Shown here piece by piece: positions 27,752 through 35,778 of a stretch of 64,000 nucleotides of DNA. Position 1 is the first letter of the stretch, and every line of letters begins with the position of its first letter. The position numbers and the translations under genes were made by a program. This DNA is from JAMXLO01 sp963749575 (GTDB lineage: Bacteria; Pseudomonadota; Alphaproteobacteria; Acetobacterales; Acetobacteraceae): assembly GCA_963749575.1 (NCBI GenBank), contig CAVVNM010000022.1, forward strand, positions 631,722 through 695,721, read 5' to 3'. The notes beneath the pieces were generated by a model. That model searched no databases. It had not been told where the DNA came from and was given only the letters and a program-made list of their open reading frames with translations.

Positions 27752-27766
27752 GATTGCCATCGATGG
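27752..27766 (+). repeat. 15-bp direct repeat, right flank of ISNCY-type element
   Basis: GATTGCCATCGATGG, the second copy of 24297-24311, directly outside the right end of the element. Confidence 0.8.
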
Positions 27767-27969
27767 CTATTGCTGACCCTAAACGGGCACGGTGGCCGTA
27801 AACTCAGTTTGCAACGCGGCAGCCGAAATTGCATAGTACGTGTAGCACGTGACATAGTGCAGTGGAGCGGTATGACAGTGACCTGCGAGCGCGAGGATGA
27901 TTGGAGGCATCAGCGTGGCTCCGTCCACGGACCTGTAATGGCACTTTCGACCCATGACGAGTGCACGCT

Positions 27970-28395
27970 ATGCTGGCTGATTGGCGTAATGCTGCCCGAG
28001 CTGGCTCGCGAGCCGTCCGAAATGGCGCGCTCTCGGGCGACAGGTTAGCAATACGCAAGATTATCTGCTGTGTTGTGATCGTCCTGACCGAGCAGGGTTG
28101 TGCCCAAGAGACTGCGCCTGACCTGTCCGTGACACTGGAGGGTATCGAGGAGGCGAAGTTCCTTGCATGCTCGGGGCCGCCGTCGTTGGAATTGTCGCAG
28201 GCCGGACAAGATCGCATGTCGTTCGTGACGAACCTGCAGCGAGATCAGCCGATCGGCATTGCGAGCCCAGTGGCCGTCCCAACGGAGGCATGTTCAGTGG
28301 ATGCGGTGTTCGAGCATGACCGCCTCGTCAATTCGGTATTTTCCGGTAACCTCACAATGTGCCAGCTGGTTTTTGCCTCGTGCCTTCAGAAGTAG
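27970..28395 (+). CDS. small exported protein, unknown function
   Basis: Reads 141 residues from ATG 27970 (MLADWRNAARAGSRAV), but the export-like segment is internal: RLAIRKIICCVVIVLTEQGC followed by AQETAPDLSVTLEGIEE. The real start may therefore be a non-ATG codon just upstream of LAIRKII (about 28044); I could not decide. The mature part holds AKFLACSGPPSLELSQAGQD, VPTEACSVDAVFEHDR and GNLTMCQLVFASCLQK with several cysteines. It is followed after 16 bases by another lipoprotein-like gene in the same direction. No family recognised. Confidence 0.55.
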   Translation: MLADWRNAARAGSRAVRNGALSGDRLAIRKIICCVVIVLTEQGCAQETAPDLSVTLEGIEEAKFLACSGPPSLELSQAGQDRMSFVTNLQRDQPIGIASPVAVPTEACSVDAVFEHDRLVNSVFSGNLTMCQLVFASCLQK

Positions 28396-28411
28396 AATTG
28401 CCAACCGAACG

Positions 28412-28915
28412 ATGAGGCTATTGCCTCAGAACTCTACCGCGAAATCACGGGCACGGCGTGGGCTCAGTGCGGCGACGAGCACTGTCCTGCTTGTATGCCT
28501 GTGGCAGGTGCTGGCCGCTTGCGGGACCGGCACGGTACCCGCGCCATCCGGATTGCAAGCGCCCGGTGCGATCGAGCTTAACCAGACATCATCGGGCGAT
28601 GCATTGGTGGGCGGCGCTGGCAAGGGCACGGTATCGTTGAACGGTAACGTTTATCGCTTTGCTATTGGCGGCCTGGGCGTCGACGGGAGTGCTGTCGCCA
28701 TCGTTGCGACGACGGGAGAAGCGTACCAGGTCAGAGATGTCGCACAGTTCCCAGGGACCTATCGACAGTTGAACGCCGGTGCTTCTCGGCCGTCGCAGGA
28801 TAGCAGTGGTCTTTGGATTCAGAACGAACACGGCGTGATTATTCATCTTAGGTCGCCACCGCAGGGCCAACTGCCGGCGCTTCATGGGGATGCCGTGTGC
28901 GTCGTCCTGGATTGA
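28412..28915 (+). CDS. lipoprotein, unknown function
   Basis: A 167-residue product starting MRLLPQNSTAKSRARRGLSA with a charged n-region, hydrophobic STVLLVCLWQVLAAC and a lipobox LAAC (Cys about 37). The mature domain contains GKGTVSLNGNVYRFAIGGLG, VDGSAVAIVATTGEAYQV and DVAQFPGTYRQLNAGASRPS, a beta-rich fold. It ends LPALHGDAVCVVLD. It is co-directional with the gene at 27970 and probably in one transcript. I recall similar short proteins in Rhodospirillales but cannot name a family. Confidence 0.7.
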   Translation: MRLLPQNSTAKSRARRGLSAATSTVLLVCLWQVLAACGTGTVPAPSGLQAPGAIELNQTSSGDALVGGAGKGTVSLNGNVYRFAIGGLGVDGSAVAIVATTGEAYQVRDVAQFPGTYRQLNAGASRPSQDSSGLWIQNEHGVIIHLRSPPQGQLPALHGDAVCVVLD

Positions 28916-29094
28916 TGACAGACCCTGGGATGGCCGCTCGTGACCCCGTCTATGCGCTTGAGCATCAACTGGATCGCCGTCTGCTCCGACTGATGCACGT
29001 TTTCGTTATCAGGTACCCTGTTGATTTAGCTTAATGACTGACCGAGAAAGCTCGCACAAGGGTTGCGACAAACACGTCAAATGGGAGGGGAGCG

Positions 29095-29405
29095 ATGTCC
29101 GGGGGAATCGTCGGCATCATCATTCAGCTTATTGCTGGCGCGGCGGGCGGTAACGTTGTTGCTGCGCTCGCAAAGCAACTTGACCTTGGTCCGCTCTGGA
29201 ACAGCGTAGCAGGCATCATCGGCGGCGGCATTGGCGGTCAGATTTGGGCGCCGTGCTGGGCGGCGGAGCAACGGGGTCAGGTGGTCTCGATATCAGCTCG
29301 ATTATCGGACAGGTCGCTGCCGGCGGTGTCGGTGGCGGCGTGCTGATGGCGATCGTTGGTGCAGTAAAGCAGGCAATGGGCGGGTCAGGGCCCCGGTCCT
29401 CCTGA
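29095..29405 (+). pseudogene. small Gly-rich membrane protein, one-base frame disruption
   Basis: The start follows GGGAGGGGAGCG. The first half reads MSGGIVGIIIQLIAGAAGGN, QLDLGPLWNSVAGIIGGGIG. Near 29248 the frame changes, and the rest, SGGLDISSIIGQVAAGGVGG and GVLMAIVGAVKQAMG, is in another frame ending TGA 29403-29405. Together they match a family of ~100-residue Gly-rich hydrophobic proteins of unknown function that I recall from proteobacteria. The span is one base short of a multiple of three. Confidence 0.65.
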
Positions 29406-29599
29406 GTGCCGCCTCCCTGATCTAGGCAGCCACGCATCGACGGCTGAGTCGCAAAAAAGAGGCACGCTCGCGGCGGTTCTCAAGACGCCCGGCACGCCCC
29501 GGCACGAAGCGGCAAGATCCATCTGACGTTGCGGGCGCTCCGTGGCGGCATAGGCAACCAAGATAATCCCTGGGACGGCAAGAGCATCTCGCCGACCTC

Positions 29600-30550
29600 G
29601 GCGGAGGATAAGTTGTCACCCAACGATGCCGCGGAATCCACCCAGGTGCGCCCGCGGATGATCGCCTTTACGATCCGGACTGTAGCAATACAGCACCGCC
29701 GGCGGCGCTTGGCCGCCGAACGGCTGGTCATCGCGCGCGCAACCCCACAGCCGTCCTGTCTTGGTCTTGCCGCGAGCGGCGTCCAGCACCGGCACCGTGG
29801 TGTCGTCGGCATGTACCCGCTGCGCCGACATCACGTGCTGCCCTACCGCCGCGACCAGCGCCGCATCAGCGGTGCCGTCTGTCCGACCCAATCCGCCAGG
29901 GTCGAGCGGTCCAACTTGATCTCGGCGCGCGCATAGATCTCGACCCGGCGATACAGCGTCAGGTGGTCGCAGCACTTCGCCACCAGCACGTGTGCCAGCA
30001 GACCAGGCCCGGCCAGGCCGCGATGGATCGGCAGGCTGGGTGCCGGTGCCTGGGCGATCGCCTCACAGCTCCGGCACGACAGCTTCGGCCGGACACGACG
30101 CGTGACGCGGAACACGCCCGGCACATAGTCCAAGACTTCTGTCACGTCTTCGCCCAATGGGGCGCAACACGCCGCCGCAACGCGGGCACGCACACGGTAC
30201 CGCATGCTCCACCACATCTCGCGGTAGCGTCTCGGCAGCAGCTGCCTGGACCTCTTCGGTATAACCGCGAAGCTCCAGCACCGTCTCGAGCGCTTCTGCC
30301 GTTGCGCTGTTTGCGAGGCTTGTGGGCAGGTTGTCCCGCCACTGCTGAAATCGGTCCAGCAGGTCCACCAGCGTCTGCACCGCGTCGGCCCAATGTTGCG
30401 GTCGACTGCCCCCCGATTGGCGGGCCGACGGTATTCGACAACTACCGGCGGTTTCGCCGGCGCAGCCGCCGCGGTAGCCTTGCGCCGCGCCTTATATGCC
30501 GCGGATCGCTCGGCGGGGGTCGCGGCGCGATCGCCGCGGCGTGGTGGTCC
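29600..30550 (-). pseudogene. IS66-family transposase, N-terminal half, degenerate
   Basis: Reading downward from about 30400, pieces in several frames give the IS66 zinc-binding region CACPRCGGVLRPIG, EDVTEVLDYVPGVFRVTRRV, RPKLSCRSCEAIAQAPAPSL, CDHLTLYRRVEIYARAEIKL and DRSTLADWVGQTAPLM, then VHADDTTVPVLDAARGKTKT (first catalytic Asp) and YSPDRKGDHPRAHLGGFRG ending near 29630. At least three frame changes are needed. The C-terminal half is not adjacent but lies on the opposite strand from about 30790, so the copy was split and inverted. Confidence 0.82.
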
Positions 30551-30789
30551 TGACGTCTGAACTTGATATTTTGTGACGCGTCACGAGTGCAATGGATGGG
30601 CAACGCCGCGAAGTCGCGGATCGACGAGGTCGGCCGGACCGTGCTGATGGGCGTAGGTGATCGATCCGGTCAGTCGCGCCCTTCATGTCCGGCCTGTTGC
30701 GCGATGTTTCCCGCTGGCCATGATGGGTGTGCACTTGCGTGTCAGGCACCAATCTGTCGGACGTGCTCGGGCCACAGCTTTTTTTCCGG

Positions 30790-31239
30790 TGTTGCCTGAA
30801 CTGTTCTGGGTCGTGTCCCTGCAGGCGGACGGATACGCGGGCTATGCCCGACTGTATGACCGCGGCGTGACGGAGGCGGCCTGCCGGGCGCATGCGCGAC
30901 GGAAGTTCTTCGACGTGCACGCATCAACGCAGTCGCGTCGGCGCTGGAGGCGTTGCAGCGCATCGCGCCATCGTACGCGATCGAGGCCACGATCCGCGGC
31001 CGCCCGCCCGATGCCCGTCTGGCAACTCGCACCGCGCAGAGCGCACCGTTGTTCACCGCGCTGCGGCAGTGACTTCAGAACACCGAGGCGCGCATCTCGG
31101 GCAAGAGCGATCTGGCCGCTGCGATCCGCTACACGCTGTCGCGCTGGGATGCACTAACACTAATACCGCGCGATGGCTGGGTTTGCATCGACAACAAAGC
31201 CGCGGAACGCTCGATGCGGCCCATGACCTTGGGGCGGAA
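30790..31239 (+). pseudogene. IS66-family transposase, C-terminal half, first part
   Basis: The plus strand reads LQADGYAGYARLYDRGVTEA and ACRAHARRKFFDVHAS, changes frame, then LEALQRIAPSYAIEATIRGR, SGKSDLAAAIRYTLSRWDAL and WVCIDNKAAERSMRPMTLGR, which includes the catalytic Glu region (NKAAERSMRP). The gene is cut after codon CGG plus AA at 31239 by the RIT element and resumes at 34779 (KNWLFAASDYGG). Confidence 0.85.
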
Positions 31240-31272
31240 TTATCCGCACCTTCGAGTTATGTGCAGTTCACC
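31238..31272 (+). repeat. RIT element left 35-bp inverted repeat
   Basis: 35 bases beginning AATTATCCGCACCTTCGAG and ending GTGCAGTTCACC, a perfect reverse complement of 34716-34750. It marks the left border of the three-recombinase element in the IS66 gene. Confidence 0.93.
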
Positions 31273-31388
31273 ACGCCCAGATCGCAAATACCGAGACTGG
31301 GTCACGCTGAGCGCCTAATGCGATACGGTTCACCCAGCGCATAATTCTGATCCCCTGCCTGGACCCTTTCACCAGACGGGAGGCCAGC

Positions 31389-32690
31389 ATGGTCGAAGAG
31401 ATCATCATCCAGGCGCAGCAGCGTACCTGGCTTCAGCACAGCGTTCTTGAAGGCTATGTCGCCGCCTACAGCGATCATCTTCATCGTGCTCGGTATGCCC
31501 GGACTACCCGGCGCATTTACCTTTGCTGCGTCGCGCACTTCGCCCATTGGCTGACAACCGAGCACCATGCCCTGAGCTCGGTCAGCGAAGCTGCCGTCAG
31601 GCGATTCGTGGCGGAACATCTGCCACGTTGTGGCTGCCCCTATCCGGTGCGACGTAATCCCCACGACCTCAGGGCCGCGCTCACCCAGCTATTGGCTGTC
31701 TTGCGGGCAGAGGGTGCCATCGCGAACGATGCCGCCCCTGAGACCCATCTCGCGCGCGAGCTTGCCCGCTTCGAGGCCCATATGCGGGATGCTGGCGGAC
31801 TAGCGTTGAATACGCGACAGCAACGCTGTGGGATCGTGTCGCGTTTTCTGGCTGGTTTGTTTCAGACCGGGCCTATCCTGATCGCGGCTATCGATCCCAC
31901 CGCAATCCGGCAGTTCGTTCTCGGGAATGGCGCTGAGTGGAGCGCTGGCACCATCAGGGTGATTGGCGGCGCGATCGGCGGTTACCTGCGGTTCCGCTCC
32001 CTGGTGGGCGAGGCTGGCCAAGGTTCCGACGGCGAAGCCGTTGGAATAGCCAGACGGGGGGATCGGGTGACGGAGTTGTTGGCGGCGATCCCGCGAGCCG
32101 CGCACTGGCGCCTCGCATCATTGCCGGAAGTCCTCTCCGATGCCGAGATCGACGAACTGCTCCGCTCATTCGATCCGCCGTTCCGGTCGCATCGGCGCGC
32201 CTTCGCGATGCTGCGGTGCCTCACCGATCTTGGCCTGAGATGCAGCGAAGTCGCCAATCTTCGGCTCGAAGATATCAACTGGAACGAGGCGACGCTTCGC
32301 CTCGGTGGAACCAAAACCCGGCGCGTCGATACCCTCCCGTTGCCTGACGCGACCGGTGCCGCGATCGCTGCCTATCTGCGTGACGAGCGGCCTCGAACAT
32401 CGAACCGCGCGATATTCGTTCGTCACGTCGCGCCTTACGACACGCCGATCGACAGCGGCGCGGTCCAGCGAGCAGTACGAGCGGCATACAAGCGATGCGG
32501 GTGGAAGCGCTCGCGCGTCCATATTATCCGCCACAGCGTCGCGAGCCGGCTGTTGCGGGCCGGCACGCCCATGAAGGAGATCGCCGATGTTCTCCGGCAT
32601 CGCAGTCTCGATACGTCAGCGATCTACACGAAGGTGGATTTCAGCAGACTGGCTTCGGTGGCGTTGCCCTGGCCCGGGAGTGCGTCATGA
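31389..32690 (+). CDS. ritA: RIT tyrosine recombinase A
   Basis: A 433-residue phage-integrase-fold recombinase, the first of the trio. The N-terminal core-binding region includes YAAYSDHLHRARYARTTRRI. The catalytic residues are visible as TDLGLRCSEVANLRLEDIN (Arg I, about 285), GGTKTRRVDTLPLP (Lys, beta-hairpin), HIIRHSVASRLLRAGTPMKE (HxxR, about 385), LRHRSLDTSAIYTKVDF (His/Arg then Tyr nucleophile, about 415). The start ATG 31389 follows GGGAGGCC. It overlaps ritB by ATGA (32687-32690). In RIT elements all three recombinases are thought to be needed for transposition. Confidence 0.92.
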   Translation: MVEEIIIQAQQRTWLQHSVLEGYVAAYSDHLHRARYARTTRRIYLCCVAHFAHWLTTEHHALSSVSEAAVRRFVAEHLPRCGCPYPVRRNPHDLRAALTQLLAVLRAEGAIANDAAPETHLARELARFEAHMRDAGGLALNTRQQRCGIVSRFLAGLFQTGPILIAAIDPTAIRQFVLGNGAEWSAGTIRVIGGAIGGYLRFRSLVGEAGQGSDGEAVGIARRGDRVTELLAAIPRAAHWRLASLPEVLSDAEIDELLRSFDPPFRSHRRAFAMLRCLTDLGLRCSEVANLRLEDINWNEATLRLGGTKTRRVDTLPLPDATGAAIAAYLRDERPRTSNRAIFVRHVAPYDTPIDSGAVQRAVRAAYKRCGWKRSRVHIIRHSVASRLLRAGTPMKEIADVLRHRSLDTSAIYTKVDFSRLASVALPWPGSAS

Positions 32691-33648
32691 CCGGGAGCCG
32701 TTCAATGGTCGCGTTGGCCAGCGATTACCTCGCCGAACGCCGCCTTCTTGGCTTTGATCTTGGCATTTCCGGCACACAAGTCATCGCTTTCGCCCGTTTC
32801 GTCGATGCCGCCGGCCACACCGGATCGCTGACAACGCGGATCGTTCTCGACTGGGTGCAGGGCAAATCGAGACACGCCACGCCGTTCTCCTGGGCCAGGC
32901 GGCTCGAGGTCCTGCGGCCATTCGCCCGATATCTGGCGCGTTTGGATCCGCCGCCGAGTTTCCGGACACCGCGATCTTCGGCAGGTCGCACCGGCGGCTC
33001 GCGCCGCACATCTACACCGACCAGGAGATCGAAGATCTCCTTGCCGCGGCCCGGGAGTTGCCCCCGCACGGCGCCTCGCGGCCGGTGACTTATGAGACGA
33101 TCTTCGGTTTGATCGCGGCGACCGGGCTGCGTATTTCCGAAACTCTGAACCTTCGATGTGGCGATGTCGATCTGGATCAGGGGCTTTTGACCATCCGGAA
33201 GACCAAGTTCCGTAAGTCCCGGCACGTGCCCGTGCACCGCACCGTGGTGACCGAACTACGGCGCTACATGGCGATACGACAGCGCTACGGCGACACCGGC
33301 GCGGAGGCGCTGGTGTTCTTGTCATCGACGGGGAAGCGGCTTCCGAAGCGGTCTGTCCATCATGTCTTTGGTAAACTGCGCGCCGGTTTGGGCTGGACCG
33401 CCCGTGGTGGTCATGCCCAGGTTCGCATTCACGATCTGAGACACACGTTCGTTTGCCGGCGGGTTCAGCTCTGGCACGATCGCGGCGCCGATATCGACAA
33501 CGCCATGGCCGCGCTCTCGACCTATGTCGGCCACGCCAAGATGTCGGACACCTACTGGTACCTGACCGGGGTGCCTGATCTGATGGCGGTGGCGGGGAAA
33601 CGCTTTGAGGTGTTCGCCGCCGGAAGCGGGGGCGATCGTCATGACTGA
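32687..33648 (+). pseudogene. ritB: RIT tyrosine recombinase B, frame disruption
   Basis: Begins MTGSRSMVALASDYLAERRL and reads normally to LARLDP near 32952. Homology continues in the next frame as EFPDTAIFGRSHRRLAPHIY, LLAAARELPPHGASRPVTYE, AATGLRISETLNLRCGDVDL (Arg I), RKTKFRKSRHVPVHRTVVTE, VRIHDLRHTFVCRRVQLWHD (HxxR) and TYVGHAKMSDTYWYLTGVPD (Tyr). All active-site residues are present; only one base is missing (span 962). The element may be immobile because of this, unless the indel is an assembly error. It overlaps ritC by 8 bases. Confidence 0.87.
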
Positions 33649-34651
33649 TCCGATCCAAACGCCCACCTTCCCATCGCTGCTGCAACGGTTCTTCATCGAA
33701 CATCTGGGACAGCAGCGAGCCGTCAGTCCACGTACCATCACTGCCTACAGAGACACCTTCCGTTTGTTGCTGGGGTTCGCCGAAGCCACGATCGGCAAGA
33801 CACCGGCCGTCTTCACCCTGGTCGATCTCAACGCGAAGCTGATCCTTGGCTTTCTCGATCATCTCGAGAAAACCAGGAAGAACACGGTGCGCAGTCGCAA
33901 TGCCCGCCTGGCGGCACTGCGATCTTTTCTGAAGTTTGCCGCGCATCATGACCTCACGGCGCTTGCCGTCATTGAGCAGGCGCTGGCTGTTCCTATGAAG
34001 AAGTTCGACAGACCGATGCTGGGATTTCTCACGCGCCCGGAGATGCAGGCAGTCCTCGATGCACCCGATGCCATGAGTTGGGCTGGGCGGCGCGACCGCG
34101 TCTTCTTCAGCGTGCTTTACAATACCGGTGCCCGGGTGTCGGAGGCCATCGGTCTACGTGTCGGCGATGTCGTCACCGAGGCCTCACCGACGGCCCACCT
34201 TCGAGGCAAGGGACGTAAGGAGCGCAGCGTACCCCTGTGGCGTCCGACCGCCACCTTGATCCGCGGCTGGAAGAAGCAACTGGGCGATATCAAAGATGAC
34301 AGCTTTCTGTTTCCGAACCGGAGTGGCGGAAAGCTGACGCGTTCGAACGTCACCCAGCGTCTCGCACTCGCGGTCGCCACCGCCACTGCGGCCTGCCCGC
34401 AGCTCACCGGCCGGACGATATCGCCGCACACGATCAGGCACACCACGGCGATGCACCTTCTTCAGTCAGGGGTGGATATCACCGTGATCGCTCTGTGGCT
34501 TGGCCATGAAAGCACAACGACAACGCATATGTATCTCGAAGCAGATCTGTCGATGAAGGAACGCGCGCTTGAGAGATTGCAGCCAGCTGGAGCCAAAACC
34601 GCGCGCTATCGCCCGCCGGATCAGCTGATGCAATTCCTCCAAAACCTTTGA
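33641..34651 (+). CDS. ritC: RIT tyrosine recombinase C
   Basis: A 336-residue recombinase, start ATG 33641 within the end of ritB. N-terminal SAM-like core-binding domain: FFIEHLGQQRAVSPRTITAY and RNARLAALRSFLKFAA. Catalytic set: SVLYNTGARVSEAIGLRVGD (Arg I), LRGKGRKERSVPLWRPT (Lys), SPHTIRHTTAMHLLQSGVDI (HxxR), LWLGHESTTTTHMYLEADLS (His, Tyr). The tail KTARYRPPDQLMQFLQNL is typical of the third protein of these trios, as I recall it. Intact. Confidence 0.92.
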   Translation: MTDPIQTPTFPSLLQRFFIEHLGQQRAVSPRTITAYRDTFRLLLGFAEATIGKTPAVFTLVDLNAKLILGFLDHLEKTRKNTVRSRNARLAALRSFLKFAAHHDLTALAVIEQALAVPMKKFDRPMLGFLTRPEMQAVLDAPDAMSWAGRRDRVFFSVLYNTGARVSEAIGLRVGDVVTEASPTAHLRGKGRKERSVPLWRPTATLIRGWKKQLGDIKDDSFLFPNRSGGKLTRSNVTQRLALAVATATAACPQLTGRTISPHTIRHTTAMHLLQSGVDITVIALWLGHESTTTTHMYLEADLSMKERALERLQPAGAKTARYRPPDQLMQFLQNL

Positions 34652-34715
34652 ATTATGCGCAGTTCATCAGTGACAAACATGCAGACCAGCACTGCGTCTT
34701 ACTGGATGCCGGCGG

Positions 34716-34750
34716 GGTGAACTGCACATAACTCGAAGGTGCGGATAATT
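34716..34750 (-). repeat. RIT element right 35-bp inverted repeat
   Basis: Perfect reverse complement of 31238-31272. Confidence 0.93.
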
Positions 34751-34778
34751 GCGTTTATGGCCATCTGTCCATAAACGC
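34751..34778. repeat. hairpin at RIT right border
   Basis: GCGTTTATGG (34751-34760), loop CCATCTGT, CCATAAACGC (34769-34778): a perfect 10-bp stem. It lies between the right 35-bp repeat and the resumption of the IS66 reading frame, and it has no counterpart at the left border. Confidence 0.85.
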
Positions 34779-34960
34779 AAGAACTGGTTGTTCGCCGCTT
34801 CCGACTACGGTGGGCGGTCGGCTGGCGCAGCCTACTCACTGATCCAGACCGCCAGGCTCAACGGATGCGATCCCTAGGACTACCTGCGCCATGTTCTCGA
34901 ACGCATCGCCGATCATCCGGTCAGGCGCGTGCACGAAGCTGCCGTGGAGCGTGACCGGCA
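34779..34960 (+). pseudogene. IS66-family transposase, C-terminal half, end part
   Basis: Continues the gene cut at 31239: KNWLFAASDYGGRSAGAAYS and LIQTARLNGCDP, then a TAG stop at 34874-34876, then in the same frame DYLRHVLERIADHPVRRVHE, the normal C-terminus of the IS66 TnpC protein. The internal stop shows that the copy was decaying irrespective of the RIT insertion. Confidence 0.82.
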
Positions 34961-35094
34961 TTCGGGCTCGCTTGGATCAGCGCCGCGCCGCCTGAGCTGC
35001 TGGACCATCGCGTCAAGCAACGCAAACCGCGCGCCTGACCAGACGCTTACAGGGCGCACTCCAATCAGAGGGGTCAAACTTGCACCCCGAAACA

Positions 35095-35250
35095 CACCCC
35101 GATCGACCAAACCTCGTCACCAGGCATGTGCTGGGCACCCATATCGCGAATACGTTGCGGCTCGCACGCTCGCGGCGGCGAAGCGTGCCGACAGTCGGCC
35201 TTTGGGGCCACGACGCCAGCTGGAACGCAAACACATTCTGGCGTCACGGG
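35095..35250 (-). pseudogene. IS701-family transposase fragment
   Basis: This stretch is closely similar to 20150-20300 inside the intact IS701-type gene. The minus reading includes PQRIRDMGAQHMPGDEVWSI, against PQRIRDRGAQHMPGDEVWLI in the intact copy. Only ~50 codons of the middle remain. Its left border abuts the 15-mer GGGCGCACTCCAATC at 35052-35066, also found at a border at 21475. Confidence 0.8.
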
Positions 35251-35269
35251 AAGCGGTATGTCGTGGCCG

Positions 35270-35590
35270 TCACAAACCGGGATAATACAGGCCCCGTGCA
35301 TGGTCTGCGGCGAAGGTCGGGTCGAAGACACGCGTCAGATCAGCCCGCGACAGACCGATATCGGACAACTCGTGGTCGGACATCATTGCCATTTCCTGCA
35401 TGACAACACGCTGGCGCTGCCATTCAAGTGCTTTGGCCAAAAGCCGCCCGAGCCATCCGCCAATTCCATCCTTTCGGGCCCCGCCTATCGGGGCGGGTGT
35501 CCCGCCGTCCCAAGCTGGACCGATATACGTCAGATTGCCGAGCGAGAAGCTGAATTGGTTCTTGTCGATCGGAGCGTACATGAGTGTCAT
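35270..35590 (-). CDS. DUF1127 domain protein
   Basis: A 106-residue protein starting MTLMYAPIDKNQFSFSLGN, with GGWLGRLLAKALEWQRQRVV and the DUF1127 signature QEMAMMSDHELSDIGLSRAD near the C-terminus, ending ARGLYYPGL. DUF1127 proteins are small, Arg-rich alphaproteobacterial proteins; some bind RNA and influence phosphate, carbon or virulence gene control. The start ATG 35590 follows TAGGG. This member has a longer N-terminal extension than the typical ~50-residue forms. The neighbouring IS701 fragment ends near its 3' end without disrupting it. Confidence 0.85.
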   Translation of the reverse strand: MTLMYAPIDKNQFSFSLGNLTYIGPAWDGGTPAPIGGARKDGIGGWLGRLLAKALEWQRQRVVMQEMAMMSDHELSDIGLSRADLTRVFDPTFAADHARGLYYPGL

Positions 35591-35778
35591 CCCTAGAAAA
35601 ATGCAATGGGGACTGGAGTACTGCCATTGCAGCGAGCAATCCTCCGCTCTACTGCATTGCAAGTGACCCCTATTGCGTGTGAGGATAACTGCCAATTTTC
35701 CACGCCACATATGCGAAAGACGCATGGGCGCTTAACGAGCTATGAATGTAGCGGATGACTTAACGGAGGAATTCGAAG

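Larger units (their letters stand above)
31240..34778 (+). mobile_element. RIT element (recombinase in trio)
   Basis: A 3.5-kb element with three overlapping or abutting tyrosine recombinase genes in the same direction (433, ~320 and 336 residues), bounded by perfect 35-bp inverted repeats. This matches the described RIT elements. Inside the outer repeats a second inverted pair GCGCATAATTC / GAATTATGCGC occurs near 31338 and 34652. The right border carries an additional 10-bp-stem hairpin (34751-34778). The host IS66 frame, cut after GGG CGG AA, resumes with AAG AAC TGG at 34779, so an AA dinucleotide is shared or duplicated. Confidence 0.9.
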
